A DNA stretch of 61,985 nucleotides from Steroidobacteraceae bacterium (GCA_017853175.1 JAFMKA010000005.1:1-61985); one strand, 5' to 3'; shown: positions 9,294 to 18,652, numbered from the stretch's first letter. Notes: generated by a model not told the origin, from the sequence alone. Numbers and translations: made by a program.

Positions 9294-11391
9294 CCGTTTT
9301 CGGTTTTGCCGACTTGGCAGGAGCCGAAAGCTTGAGCATGTCCACCATCACCTCGGCCGACTGATCAAGCACCACATCGGGCTGTTTCGTTGCATCGAGG
9401 TCTTCGATCGAGGCGAGGGGTGACTCGGAGCGTGCGACGCGACGAGCATTCTCGCGTGCGAGCCGATTGGCTTCGAGTTGTGTTCGTTCGGCTTTACGCT
9501 TGTCGAGATTGAGCGAGATCGAGCGCTGATCGCGCAATCGATTCATCGCGGCGATGTCATCCACCAGCCAACGGTAATCGGGGTCGCGGCTCTGACGAGC
9601 ATTTTCTTCGAGCGCGAGTTTCGCGATCGAGGGTAGACGAGTGTCGAGAGCTCGAAACTCAGCGCGGTCGATACGGTCCCAGGGCAGGGCATCGTCGAGC
9701 GAGCTTTCGCCGATGTCTTTGAGGCTGATCGGCGAGGCGAGCTCCACGTCGGGCTCGACGCCGCGGTGCTGTGTGCTCTCGCCCGTCACACGATAAAACT
9801 TACCGATAGTGACGGTGAGTTGCCCGTTGACGGGTCGCGCGCTCCAGCGCGAGAGCGGCACGAGGTTTTGAACCGTACCCTTACCGAAGCTGCGTTGGCC
9901 GACCACGACACCTCGGCGATAGTCTTGGATCGCGCCTGCAAAGATTTCGGAGGCTGAGGCGCTAAAGCGATCGATGACGACGACGAGCGGGCCGTCATAC
10001 GCGATACCCGCATCAGGGTCGTCGAGCACCTCACGCTCGCCATTCGAGAACTGCACCTGAACGACTGGGCCTTGATCGACGAAAAGCCCCGTGAGGGACT
10101 GCGCTTCGGGCAGGAATCCGCCGCCGTTACCGCGCAGGTCGATGACGAGCCCGTCGATTTTCTCTTCTTTGAGTTCATCGATAAGGCGCCTGACGTCACG
10201 CGTGGTGCTACGGTAGTTTTTATCGCCGGCGCGTTGGCCGTCGTAATCGGAGTAGAACCCCGGCACGTTGATGACGCCGACGCGATACTCGATGTCGCCG
10301 CGCTTGATCGTTTTGAGCTCCTTGCGAGCCGCCTGTGCTTCGAGCGTGACTTTACCGCGGGTGAATTCGAGTACTCGCTCTGGCGAGCCCGGTGCGGCGC
10401 CGACGGGCAGAATCTGCAGACGGACGAGGGTGCCGCCCTTGCCACGGATCAACTGCACCACATCGTCGATCCGCCAGCCCACGACGTCGGTCAACGGACC
10501 CTGTTTGCCTTGGCCCACGGCGGTGATTCGGTCGTTGACGCTTAGGGCGCCGGAGGCGGCGGCCGGTCCGCCTTCGATGAGATTCATGATGGTGACGTAG
10601 TCGTCGATGAGTTGCAGCGAGGCGCCAATGCCCTCGTAATTGAGGCTCATCTGAATCTTGTACTCCTCGGAATTTCGGGGCGAGAAGTAGTTGGAGTGCG
10701 GATCGAAGGTGCGAGCGTAAGAATTGAGAAACACCTCGAAGACTTCTTCGGGTTTAACCTGATCGGCACGCTTCAGTACTCGATCGTATCGGGTGCGCAG
10801 CACTTCTCGCGCTTCGTCCCAGGTCTTGCCGGCGAGTAAGAGCGAGATGGCGTCATTCTTCACGCGCTTGCGCCACAGTTCGTCGAGCTCGCCCGTGGTG
10901 GTCGGCCACGAGGTCTTTTCGCGATCGAACTCAAAGGTTTCGTCGAGCGTGAAGTCTGGGGTTTGATCGAGTAACGCGAGTGCATGTCGAATACGTTCAC
11001 GATTGCGTTGCTGGTAGCGCGCGAACATGGCGTAGGCAGGCTCGAGGTCGCCGGTGCGAATCATGTCGTCGAAACGAAGGCGGTAGGCCTGGAACTCGGC
11101 GATGTCACTCGCCAAGAAATAACTTCGCTGCCCATCGAGACCATCGAGGAATTTGTCCATGACTCGTGGCGACATGGCATCGTCGATGCGCTGCTGACTG
11201 TAGTGGTTGTCTTCGAGCAGGGCGCCGACCTGCCTTGCGATCATGCGCTCGCGGGCAGAGGGAGCCATCGCCCCGGGCGGCAGGGCGGAGGTGTCGGCCG
11301 TCAGCCGTGAGGAGCTGCCCAGGGTGAGCAGCCCGATGGTCAGGGCGACATAGGCGATGAGTGCCGCGGGGCGGCGTCCTTGAGGGGTCAT
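9268..11391 (-). CDS. prc: Periplasmic tail-specific carboxy-terminal protease
   Basis: A 707-residue S41A protease, close to E. coli Prc (682). It has an N-terminal signal/anchor helix (ALIAYVALTIGLLTLG), the long tsp N-terminal domain (MDKFLDGLDGQRSYFLASDI), a PDZ domain (IGASLQLIDDYVTIMNLIEGGPAA) and the protease core with catalytic Ser in FSASASEIFAGAIQDY and Lys in RSFGKGTVQNLVPL. The C-terminal DUF3340 part is present. It degrades C-terminally tagged or misfolded periplasmic proteins and trims murein-hydrolase regulators. It is divergent from a small membrane protein gene. Confidence 0.95.
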   Translation of the reverse strand: MTPQGRRPAALIAYVALTIGLLTLGSSSRLTADTSALPPGAMAPSARERMIARQVGALLEDNHYSQQRIDDAMSPRVMDKFLDGLDGQRSYFLASDIAEFQAYRLRFDDMIRTGDLEPAYAMFARYQQRNRERIRHALALLDQTPDFTLDETFEFDREKTSWPTTTGELDELWRKRVKNDAISLLLAGKTWDEAREVLRTRYDRVLKRADQVKPEEVFEVFLNSYARTFDPHSNYFSPRNSEEYKIQMSLNYEGIGASLQLIDDYVTIMNLIEGGPAAASGALSVNDRITAVGQGKQGPLTDVVGWRIDDVVQLIRGKGGTLVRLQILPVGAAPGSPERVLEFTRGKVTLEAQAARKELKTIKRGDIEYRVGVINVPGFYSDYDGQRAGDKNYRSTTRDVRRLIDELKEEKIDGLVIDLRGNGGGFLPEAQSLTGLFVDQGPVVQVQFSNGEREVLDDPDAGIAYDGPLVVVIDRFSASASEIFAGAIQDYRRGVVVGQRSFGKGTVQNLVPLSRWSARPVNGQLTVTIGKFYRVTGESTQHRGVEPDVELASPISLKDIGESSLDDALPWDRIDRAEFRALDTRLPSIAKLALEENARQSRDPDYRWLVDDIAAMNRLRDQRSISLNLDKRKAERTQLEANRLARENARRVARSESPLASIEDLDATKQPDVVLDQSAEVMVDMLKLSAPAKSAKPKTVTAKREAA

Positions 11392-11478
11392 GGGCGTCCG
11401 GTGTTCGGTAGAATCTGATGCAGACTAGTTCCCCGGACGCGCCCCTTCAAGTGCGGCGCCGTTCGGGCCGAGGTTTTC

Positions 11479-11769
11479 ATGCGTCCGTTATCCGTCTTGC
11501 TCGGAATCGTCCTGGGTTCGGCCGTGTCCATCACGGTTGCGCTGGTATTGACGCTGGTGGTGTTCCTCATGCTGCCGGAGTTCGCCGACCGCATCGCGGA
11601 GGAGTTCCCGCCGCTGCTCTTCACGCTAGCGGGTTCGGCGCTGATCGCCCTGGTGTCGGCTTTCGGGTTTTATGGTGAACTTCGGGAGACGGTGTGGCGG
11701 CGTGTGCCGCAGGTGGCCCTAGTGCTGTTGTTAACCTTCATCGGCTGGATGGTTTGGCCACAAAAATGA
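11479..11769 (+). CDS. Small membrane protein of unknown function, three helices
   Basis: A 96-residue protein with three hydrophobic segments at about residues 5-30 (LLGIVLGSAVSITVALVLTL), 44-65 and 77-93 (VALVLLLTFIGWMVW). Between the first two lies an acidic stretch, FADRIAEEFP. I recognise no family. The gene is divergent from prc, and its stop nearly touches an in-frame ATG (11766) of the following peptidase gene, so the two may be co-transcribed. The ATG at 11479 is the only start that includes the first helix. Confidence 0.65.
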   Translation: MRPLSVLLGIVLGSAVSITVALVLTLVVFLMLPEFADRIAEEFPPLLFTLAGSALIALVSAFGFYGELRETVWRRVPQVALVLLLTFIGWMVWPQK

Positions 11770-11795
11770 ATTTCCGATCAACGGGGAGAGCTCGA

Positions 11796-13427
11796 ATGTC
11801 AAAGTCTGCAGTGCTTGCGCTGATTGCGCTCACCCTTGCCGGTTGCCACGGTGCGTCGCGCTCGGCGCCACCGCCGATTTCGGCCGCGGAGTACGAACGT
11901 CATATCGCGACTTTATCGAGCGATGAGTTCGAGGGTCGTAAACCCGGTACGGCCGGTGAGCGTAAGACGGTCGACTATCTCGTGGCCGAGTTCAAAAAGT
12001 TAGGTCTTGCGCCCGGGAACGGCGATTCTTACTTACAGCAAGTTCCGATTGTCGAAATCACGGCAGGCAGTGATGCGGCCTTCGCGCTCGGTGACACCGC
12101 GCTCCAATATGGTCCCGACATGGTCATCTGGACCAAGCGCATCGTTCCCGATGTGTCGATTACCGATAGCCCGCTCGTATTCGTGGGTCACGGCGTCGTC
12201 GCGCCCGAGTACGGATGGAACGACTACGCCGGTATCGACATGCGCGGCAAGACCGCCGTGATCTTGATCAACGATCCGGGCTTTGCCACGAACGACGCCA
12301 AACTATTCCGGGGTCGAGCGATGACCTACTACGGTCGCTGGACCTACAAGTTCGAAGAGGCTGCACGCCAGGGCGCTGCGGCGGCCATCATCATTCACGA
12401 TGACAAGCCTGCCGCGTACGGCTGGGGCACGGTGCAGACGAGCTGGACAGGGCCGCAGCTCGATACGGTCTCTGCCGATGGCAACGCGGGTCGTGTGGCG
12501 ATCGAGGGTTGGATCACACGAGCAGCCGGTGATGCGCTACTGCGTGCGAATGGCCGAAGCTACGACGAACTGCTGATCGCGGCGAGCCAACCCGGTTTCA
12601 AGCCCATTCCGCTTGCACAGAAGGCCAGTGGCACTCTTCGTAATTTGATCCGACGATCCTCCTCGCCGAACGTCGTGGGGCTGCTCAAAGGCAGTAAGCG
12701 ACCGGATGAGTATGTGGTCTACATGGCGCATTGGGATCATCTTGGAAAGTCGCTGGCTCGAGGTGGCGACAACATCTTCAACGGCGCGCTCGATAACGCA
12801 ACCGGCACGGCGGGTTTACTCACGATCGCCAAAGCGTTTTCAGAATCGAAGCGTCGTCCCGAGCGTTCGGTGGTGTTCTTGGCGGTCACCCTCGAGGAGA
12901 GTGGGCTTCTCGGCTCGGCGTTTTATGTGCAGAACCCGATTTTCCCGCTCAATAAAACGGTAGCCGCCCTCAACATGGACGCGATTACTTGGGGCGGGCC
13001 GACGCGTGACGTGTCGGTCGTTGGTTATGGCGCCTCTGAACTCGAGCCTTACCTCGAGCGTGCGGCCGCCAAGCAAGATCGCGTGCTGCGCGAAGAGCCG
13101 ACGCCGGAGAATGGGTTCTTCTACCGATCCGATCATTTCAACTTCGCGAAGGTCGGCGTGCCGGCGCTCTATTTCAAACTGGGCATCGAAGATCGTGAGA
13201 AGGGGGCCGAGTGGGCGAAGGCGAAGGCTGCCGAGTTCACGGCCTTGCACTACCACAAGCCCTCAGACGAATTCAGGCCGGGCACCGATCTGCGCGGAGG
13301 CGTGCAGGATCTCGAGCTGCTGTTCGATGTGGGCGCAACCTTGGCGCGTGAGAAGCGCTTCCCAAACTGGTACGCCACGAGCGAGTTTCGCGCGGCACGA
13401 GATCGAAGTATGAGCACCGCCCGGTAG
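11796..13427 (+). CDS. M28-family zinc metallopeptidase, predicted lipoprotein
   Basis: A 543-residue protein. The signal peptide ends in a lipobox (LALTLAGC), so it should be a lipoprotein. A PA-like domain (about 150-280) interrupts the N-terminal half. The M28 core has the zinc ligands in AHWDHLG, ALDNATGTA, TLEESGLLGS, NMDAI and SDHFNFAK, with the catalytic Glu in the EE pair. Related proteins are aminopeptidases. ATG 11796 follows GGGGAGAG; an earlier ATG (11766) would spoil the signal peptide. The gene follows the small membrane protein by 26 bases. Confidence 0.9.
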   Translation: MSKSAVLALIALTLAGCHGASRSAPPPISAAEYERHIATLSSDEFEGRKPGTAGERKTVDYLVAEFKKLGLAPGNGDSYLQQVPIVEITAGSDAAFALGDTALQYGPDMVIWTKRIVPDVSITDSPLVFVGHGVVAPEYGWNDYAGIDMRGKTAVILINDPGFATNDAKLFRGRAMTYYGRWTYKFEEAARQGAAAAIIIHDDKPAAYGWGTVQTSWTGPQLDTVSADGNAGRVAIEGWITRAAGDALLRANGRSYDELLIAASQPGFKPIPLAQKASGTLRNLIRRSSSPNVVGLLKGSKRPDEYVVYMAHWDHLGKSLARGGDNIFNGALDNATGTAGLLTIAKAFSESKRRPERSVVFLAVTLEESGLLGSAFYVQNPIFPLNKTVAALNMDAITWGGPTRDVSVVGYGASELEPYLERAAAKQDRVLREEPTPENGFFYRSDHFNFAKVGVPALYFKLGIEDREKGAEWAKAKAAEFTALHYHKPSDEFRPGTDLRGGVQDLELLFDVGATLAREKRFPNWYATSEFRAARDRSMSTAR

Positions 13428-13444
13428 CGAGCGGTCTTGGCGGG

Positions 13445-13726
13445 TCAAAGCTGACGGACGCCCCAGGCCGTAAGGCGCAAGGCGCTCAGCAGCGCATAGG
13501 GTGCAAAGAGCAGAATCCAGGCGGAAAAAGACCCGGCGTAGAGCAGGGTGAAAAAGTCGCCGAGGATCGCGAACATGCCGCCGTTGGCGTACGGGCCGAG
13601 CAGGGCTCGCCCGGTGGCCCAGACGATGAGTGGCAAGCCTACCGCTGAGAAAATGATCGAGCCCGCGAGCAGGCGGGCCTCGCGGTTTACCGTGAGTAGG
13701 TCGAGCTTCGAGTTTCGGCGGCCCAT
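13445..13726 (-). CDS. Small membrane protein of unknown function
   Basis: A 93-residue protein from ATG 13726 (MGRRNSKLDLLTVNREARLL). Two or three hydrophobic segments are visible (LAGSIIFSAVGLPLIVWATG, then FAILGDFFTLLYAGSFSAWILLFAPYALLSAL). I recognise no family. The frame is open to 13753, but that would run into the divergent oxidoreductase. A TATTAT hexamer six bases upstream of ATG 13726 overlaps a -10-like box for the opposite gene. Confidence 0.55.
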   Translation of the reverse strand: MGRRNSKLDLLTVNREARLLAGSIIFSAVGLPLIVWATGRALLGPYANGGMFAILGDFFTLLYAGSFSAWILLFAPYALLSALRLTAWGVRQL

Positions 13727-13731
13727 GCGGG

Positions 13732-13738
13732 CATAATA
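13732..13738. promoter_or_regulatory. Overlapping bidirectional -10 box
   Basis: The heptamer CATAATA reads CATAAT on the plus strand, five bases before ATG 13743, and TATTAT on the minus strand, six bases before ATG 13726. Both genes could therefore be transcribed from one shared -10 region as leaderless or nearly leaderless mRNAs. No good -35 was found on either side. Confidence 0.4.
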
Positions 13739-13742
13739 CGGC

Positions 13743-14687
13743 ATGAGCACCATTCGGGCAGCAGTGATCGGGGCCGGTTATCTCGGCCGGTTCCATGCGC
13801 AAAAGTACGCCAGTGAGCCGGCCTGTACCTTGGTCGCGGTCGCCGACACGCGAGCGGAGGCGCGCGAGGCGCTCTCGCGAGAGCTCAACACCCGAGGCGT
13901 CGCCGATCACCGCGAGTTGCTCGGTCAAGTCGATGCGGTGAGCATCGTGACGACGACGCCCGCACATCACGCCATCGCGCGTGATTTTCTCGAAGCCGGC
14001 GCACATGTGCTCGTCGAAAAGCCCATCACCGAGACGCCCGAGCAAGCACGAGACCTCATCGCGTTGGCGGCGCGGAAGGGGCGCATCCTGCAGGTGGGGC
14101 ATCTCGAGCGCTTCAATCCCGCGATCGTCGCCGCCGAAGGACGGCTCGAGGGGGCGCGCTTCATCGAATGTCAGCGTCTCGCGCCTTTCAAAGAGCGAGG
14201 AACCGACGTCAACGTTGTCCTTGATTTGATGATTCACGATATCGACATTGTGCAAAGTATCGTCGGCCGTCCCATCGAGTCGATCGACGCTGTCGGCACG
14301 CCCGTATTTTCTGGTGCCGTCGACATCGCCAATGCGCGTATTCGATTTGCCGGAGGGTGCGTCGCCAACGTCACGGCAAGCCGCGTGAGTCTCAAGACTG
14401 AGCGTAAGTTGCGCGTGTTCCGCGACGATGCCTATCTCTCGATCGATTTGCAGCAACGCATCCTCACGACCATCACCAAGCGCTCGGCGCCGCTCGCAGC
14501 AGGCGAGTTACCCGTCAACATCGAGGAGCAGAGCTTCGAGCAAGGCGACGCCCTACGAGCCGAGATACGATCTTTCCTCGATTGCATTGCGAAGGGTCGT
14601 CCGCCTGTGGTGGACGGCGAGGCGGGGCTGAGAGCGTTAGAAACGGCTATTCGCATCACCGACATGCTGGCGCCGAAGGGGGGCTAA
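13743..14687 (+). CDS. Gfo/Idh/MocA-family NAD(P)-dependent oxidoreductase
   Basis: A 314-residue protein with a Rossmann fold at the N-terminus (AVIGAGYLGRFHAQKY), the family motif VEKPIT at about residue 97, and the C-terminal alpha/beta domain with the catalytic region LDLMIHDIDIVQ. Members oxidise or reduce sugars and related alcohols; UDP-GlcNAc 3-dehydrogenase-like enzymes have this size. The substrate cannot be read from the sequence. It is the first gene of the co-directional run ending in the F420 genes, three bases ahead of aguB. The nearest -10-like box is only five bases upstream. Confidence 0.85.
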   Translation: MSTIRAAVIGAGYLGRFHAQKYASEPACTLVAVADTRAEAREALSRELNTRGVADHRELLGQVDAVSIVTTTPAHHAIARDFLEAGAHVLVEKPITETPEQARDLIALAARKGRILQVGHLERFNPAIVAAEGRLEGARFIECQRLAPFKERGTDVNVVLDLMIHDIDIVQSIVGRPIESIDAVGTPVFSGAVDIANARIRFAGGCVANVTASRVSLKTERKLRVFRDDAYLSIDLQQRILTTITKRSAPLAAGELPVNIEEQSFEQGDALRAEIRSFLDCIAKGRPPVVDGEAGLRALETAIRITDMLAPKGG

Positions 14688-14690
14688 GAA

Positions 14691-15602
14691 ATGTCTGCCA
14701 AGCCGAGCGCAAAAAAAGTCATGGTGGCGGCGACCCAGTTCTCCTGCACTTGGAATCGTGACGCGAACATCGCGCGGGCCGAATCGCTGGTGAGGGAGGC
14801 TGCAGGCCGCGGCGCACAAGTGATTTTGCTTCAAGAGTTGTTCGAGACGCCGTACTTCTGCATCGAACAAGACGTGCGGCATTTCGAGTTGGCGACCACC
14901 CTGACCGATAATCCGGCGATCCAATATTTCAGGCGTATTGCTCGTGAGCTCGGCGTCGTACTGCCGATCAGTTTTTTCGAGCGGGCGAGTCAGTCGTTCT
15001 TTAACAGTGTCGCGGTCATCGATGCCGATGGCGAGGTGCTCGGCCTCTATCGAAAATCGCATATCCCGAACGGCCCCGGTTACCAGGAAAAACAATATTT
15101 CAGTCCCGGTGATACCGGCTTCAAAGTCTGGTCGACGCGCTTCGGTCGTCTCGGCATCGGTATCTGCTGGGATCAGTGGTTTCCAGAATGCGCGCGCGCC
15201 ATGGCGTTGCTTGGGGCGGACTTGCTCTTGTACCCGACCGCCATTGGTAGCGAACCGCCTCCCGCGCCGGCCATCGATTCGCGCTTGCATTGGCAGCGTA
15301 CCCAGCAAGGCCACGCGGCGGCCAACGTCATGCCGCTCATCGCGTCAAATCGTTACGGCGTGGAGCGCTCGTTGCAAGATCCAGAGAACCTGTTCATCCG
15401 TTTTTATGGGTCGTCGTTTATCACCGATCATACGGGCGCCAAATTGGCCGAAGCGGGCGAGGAGGGCGATGCCGTGCTAACTGCGACTTTCGATCTCGAT
15501 GACATTGCGAAGCAGCGGGCGAGTTGGGGTGTATTCCGCGATCGTCGCCCCGATCTCTACAGTGCGCTGTTGAGTTACGACGGTGTCGACTCGCGTCGTT
15601 GA
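14691..15602 (+). CDS. aguB: N-carbamoylputrescine amidase
   Basis: A 303-residue nitrilase-superfamily enzyme that hydrolyses N-carbamoylputrescine to putrescine, CO2 and ammonia. The catalytic triad is Glu49 (LLQELFETPYF), Lys122 (LYRKSHIPNGPGYQEK) and Cys159 (GIGICWDQWFPE); these flanks are characteristic of AguB rather than of other nitrilases. The usual partner, agmatine deiminase (aguA), is not in the window. It follows the Gfo/Idh gene by three bases and precedes the CobW-like GTPase by 13. Confidence 0.92.
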   Translation: MSAKPSAKKVMVAATQFSCTWNRDANIARAESLVREAAGRGAQVILLQELFETPYFCIEQDVRHFELATTLTDNPAIQYFRRIARELGVVLPISFFERASQSFFNSVAVIDADGEVLGLYRKSHIPNGPGYQEKQYFSPGDTGFKVWSTRFGRLGIGICWDQWFPECARAMALLGADLLLYPTAIGSEPPPAPAIDSRLHWQRTQQGHAAANVMPLIASNRYGVERSLQDPENLFIRFYGSSFITDHTGAKLAEAGEEGDAVLTATFDLDDIAKQRASWGVFRDRRPDLYSALLSYDGVDSRR

Positions 15603-15615
15603 GAGGATCACCCGC

Positions 15616-16689
15616 GTGACACCGATCCCGGCTTGGGTGATCACGGGGCCGTTGGGCTCTGGGAAAACGACGCTCATCGCGCGTTGGCTCGCAGAAAAAC
15701 CGGCCGATGAGAATTGGGTCGTTTTGCTCAATGAATACACTGATGCCGGTATCGATGCGCTGACCGTAGCCGCTGCGGCGAAAGGTGCCTATGACGTGCG
15801 ACTCGTGCCGGGCGGATGTTTATGCTGCGCGGGCGAGGCCGATTTCCGACGTAATCTCCAAGATCTCATCGAACGCGTGAGACCTGCAGGGATTTTGGTC
15901 GAGCCCTCGGGGCTTGGACATCCGGGAGGCATCGTCGAGGAACTCCTCGCGCACGAGGCGGCAGGGAATATTCGGCTATGCGGGGTCATCGGTCTCGTCG
16001 ATCCTGACAATCTCGACCGTTTAGATGAAACGCTGGTCGCCGTTCGCGAGATCGCGGATGCCTGGGTGCTGACCAAGCCGGATCTGGCCTCGAGCGAGCA
16101 GCGCAAAAAGTTTAAGGCGATGGCTCACGGTCTGTTTCCGGCGAAAAGTTGGGTGGGTGAGGCTGAGCAGGGTGCGCTGCCGCCCGAGGCGATGATCGCC
16201 ATCGAGCGAGGGCGGCCGGGTCGCGATAAAACGGCTTCACTCCAGAGGCCGTTCAGTCACGCGGTAGAGCGTGAGCATGTCACCCTGCGCGCTCAACTGC
16301 ATCCGGACGGCGAGCCGGAGGTGCAGTGGTCGGAGGGTGAGTCCGTCACCCGTCGTGAGTTTCATCAACTCGGTCGACATGGCGCACGCTGGACGTTCCC
16401 TCGCTCGATGTCGTTCGTCGAGGTGAGGTTACTCACGCTGTTATCGAGCGACTTGAAACTCTTCGACCCCGGTCTCAGTCGACCGGAACGCTTGAAAGCG
16501 GTTGTTCGCGTCGACGAAGACACCTGGCTGCTCATTCAGGTCGTCGAGGATCGAGTGTCGATGCAGCCCACCGCATGGCGTCGGGATAATCGTATCGAGG
16601 TTCAGTTGCCTCCGGGCGCCGTGTGGGACGTTCAAGCGTGGGACCGTCTTTGGGCCCGTTGCCTTCGAGGCTCGCCCCCTCGCGCATGA
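15616..16689 (+). CDS. CobW/COG0523-family G3E GTPase (putative metallochaperone)
   Basis: A 357-residue G3E P-loop GTPase. It has Walker A GPLGSGKTT at residues about 11-19, the metal-binding GGCLCC (CxCC) motif, the E-PSG element (VEPSGLGHP) and a TKPD nucleotide-specificity motif, followed by a CobW C-terminal domain. Such proteins deliver zinc, cobalt or other metals to client enzymes. GTG 15616 has GAGAGGA eight bases upstream and is preferred to GTG 15583, which overlaps aguB. The next gene overlaps it by four bases (ATGA). The client is unknown; the neighbours are aguB and a glycerate kinase. Confidence 0.88.
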   Translation: MTPIPAWVITGPLGSGKTTLIARWLAEKPADENWVVLLNEYTDAGIDALTVAAAAKGAYDVRLVPGGCLCCAGEADFRRNLQDLIERVRPAGILVEPSGLGHPGGIVEELLAHEAAGNIRLCGVIGLVDPDNLDRLDETLVAVREIADAWVLTKPDLASSEQRKKFKAMAHGLFPAKSWVGEAEQGALPPEAMIAIERGRPGRDKTASLQRPFSHAVEREHVTLRAQLHPDGEPEVQWSEGESVTRREFHQLGRHGARWTFPRSMSFVEVRLLTLLSSDLKLFDPGLSRPERLKAVVRVDEDTWLLIQVVEDRVSMQPTAWRRDNRIEVQLPPGAVWDVQAWDRLWARCLRGSPPRA

Positions 16690-17942
16690 CCGCCGAATGC
16701 AGAGCGGCTCTTTCGAGATGGCACGCGGCCGCCGTAGCGGCGGTCCAAGGCGAGCGAGTGTTCAAAGATTACGCGAGCGTCATCGACGGGTCGTTTTGCT
16801 TCGAGCGCGGAGATCGACAGATTCGATTCTCTCTGCCGTCGCACGGAGGGCGCCTGCGACTCATCGGCATCGGTAAAGCGTCGCTCGGCATGGCTCGAGG
16901 TTTCAGGGCGTGCCTGCAGAAAGCGGGACATGACGTGGACGACGGTGTGTTGATCGTCCGCGATGCGCCGTCTCGAGTCGGGTCAGTCGAGAGGCCTGAG
17001 CCTTGGGAGATCTTGCTGGGTAATCATCCCTATCCCGGAATCGAGAGTGAGCGCGCGGCGCGACGTCTGCTCGAGTTCATCGACGTGCCGCGGCCCGAGG
17101 ACCGATTCATCATTTTGCTCTCGGGTGGTGCCTCCGCGCTTTGCGCCTTGCCCGCACCCGGAATCACGCTCGATGAGAAGCGTCGTGCGACGCTCGAGGT
17201 CATGAATTCTGGTGCGCCGATCGATCAGATCAACCGTGTTCGTCAGCAACTCTCTGCGATCAAGGGTGGTCGGCTCGCAGCCAGGCTTGCTCCGGCTCAG
17301 TTCCTCACGCTGGCGATTTCCGACGTGCCCGGGGATGACCCTCTCGTGATCGGATCGGCGCCGACGTGGTCCGAGGAGCTCGCCCGCGGTGGGGGTCGAT
17401 ATGCCGTGATCGCGACACTCGATGACGCGCTCGATGCCGCAGCCCGAGCCGCGGGGAGCGAGGGCTTCGAGGTGATCACGCTGGGTCGATGTATTGACGG
17501 GTTCGTCGAAGACGAAACGATTCGGGTGATTCGCGAGATTCAGCGACGAAGCGTTCGGAACACCGGTCGTCGCCCCACGGCAATTATCGCCGGAGGTGAG
17601 CCGCTCGTTCGTATTCGCGGCCCGGGGCGAGGAGGGCGCGCCCAGGAGTTCGCACTTCGGCTCGGACTGGCGCTCGCCGGCCATGACCCGGCGCTTGGAC
17701 TCGACCGGATCTCCGGCCTGGTTGCGGGAACGGATGGCTCGGATGGCCCCACACTCGCAGCGGGTGCTTTTTTCGACGGCTTAACCCAGTCTCGAGCACA
17801 TCAGGCCAAGATTGATCCCGTGCGTTCGTTGGATGAGAGTGACGCAGGCTCGGCACTCGAGACGCTCGGAGATCTATTCATCACAGGACCGACCGGCACG
17901 AACGTCGCCGATGTCCTCATGGTGGTGATTCCGAGCCATTAA
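16686..17942 (+). CDS. Glycerate 2-kinase (DUF4147/MOFRL type)
   Basis: A 418-residue class II glycerate kinase that phosphorylates D-glycerate to 2-phosphoglycerate. The N-terminal DUF4147 domain shows IGIGKASLGMA, LLSGGASALCALP, QLSAIKGGRLA and ISDVPGDDP; the C-terminal MOFRL domain shows GRGGRAQEFALRL, GTDGSDGPTLAAGA and GPTGTNVADV. It starts at ATG 16686, overlapping the GTPase gene by four bases. A frame-compatible ATG at 16623 lies inside that gene and is rejected. It precedes the F420 genes by 42 bases on the same strand, and could feed a phosphoglycerate to them, which is inference only. Confidence 0.92.
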   Translation: MTAECRAALSRWHAAAVAAVQGERVFKDYASVIDGSFCFERGDRQIRFSLPSHGGRLRLIGIGKASLGMARGFRACLQKAGHDVDDGVLIVRDAPSRVGSVERPEPWEILLGNHPYPGIESERAARRLLEFIDVPRPEDRFIILLSGGASALCALPAPGITLDEKRRATLEVMNSGAPIDQINRVRQQLSAIKGGRLAARLAPAQFLTLAISDVPGDDPLVIGSAPTWSEELARGGGRYAVIATLDDALDAAARAAGSEGFEVITLGRCIDGFVEDETIRVIREIQRRSVRNTGRRPTAIIAGGEPLVRIRGPGRGGRAQEFALRLGLALAGHDPALGLDRISGLVAGTDGSDGPTLAAGAFFDGLTQSRAHQAKIDPVRSLDESDAGSALETLGDLFITGPTGTNVADVLMVVIPSH

Positions 17943-17984
17943 AATTTGGCCTAATTGAGGTCATCCTTTTCGTTGGAGAAATTC

Positions 17985-18647
17985 ATGAGTGATTCAGCCC
18001 CCGTCATCGCCGTGATCGGTGGGACTGGAGACTTGGGCTCGGCCATCGCACGGCGCCTCGTCAAAGCGGGCGAGCGCGTGGTGATCGGTTCGAGAGATCC
18101 GGTCAAAGCTGCCGAGATGGCCTCGCGCATGGCCGGAGAGACTGGGGGGCGCGTCGCGTCGGGCGGCAATGTCGAGGCAGCCTCGCAGGCGGATATCGTG
18201 ATTCTGACGGTGCCTTTCGCATCGCAGGAGTCGACGTTGCGCGACATCGCCTCCGGTGTCGTCGGAAAAATCGTGGTGGATACGACCGTGCCGCTCGTTC
18301 CACCGAAGGTCATGCGTGTGCAGTTACCGCCAGAAGGCAGTGCGGCGGTACGCGCTCAAAAAATTCTGGGGGAGGGCGTTAAAGTGGTCTCTGCCTTCCA
18401 CAACGTAGCCGCTCACAAGCTCGCAACCGATGCGGCAGTCGATTGCGACGTACTCGTGTTCGGCGACGACAAAGCGGCTCGAGACTCGGTCGTTCGTCTC
18501 GTTGCGGCCTGCGGTTTGCGGGGCTTACATGCGGGTGTGCTCGCCAATTCCGCAGCAGCCGAGGCTTTGACTTCTATCCTGATCTTCGTCAACAAGCAGT
18601 ATGCCGTCGACGGCGCAGGCGTTCGCATCACCGGAATTAAGAGCTGA
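17985..18647 (+). CDS. npdG: F420H2:NADP+ oxidoreductase (NADPH-dependent F420 reductase)
   Basis: A 220-residue protein. The N-terminal Rossmann motif is VIGGTGDLGSAIA (residues 10-22), followed by RLVKAGERVVIGSRD, in which the residues after the second strand fit NADP(H) binding. VKVVSAFHNVAAHKLATD is the conserved F420-binding region of Fno/NpdG. The enzyme passes hydride between NADPH and coenzyme F420. ATG 17985 has TTGGAG upstream; the frame extends to 17955 without support. cofE follows after five bases, which strongly supports the F420 assignment. Confidence 0.93.
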   Translation: MSDSAPVIAVIGGTGDLGSAIARRLVKAGERVVIGSRDPVKAAEMASRMAGETGGRVASGGNVEAASQADIVILTVPFASQESTLRDIASGVVGKIVVDTTVPLVPPKVMRVQLPPEGSAAVRAQKILGEGVKVVSAFHNVAAHKLATDAAVDCDVLVFGDDKAARDSVVRLVAACGLRGLHAGVLANSAAAEALTSILIFVNKQYAVDGAGVRITGIKS

Positions 18648-18652
18648 TCTTC

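Noticed and set aside
11392-11478. GCGTCCGG...CCGGACGC repeat upstream of the small membrane protein gene
   Set aside because: Eight-base arms 31 bases apart with no supporting feature; too weak to call an operator or terminator.
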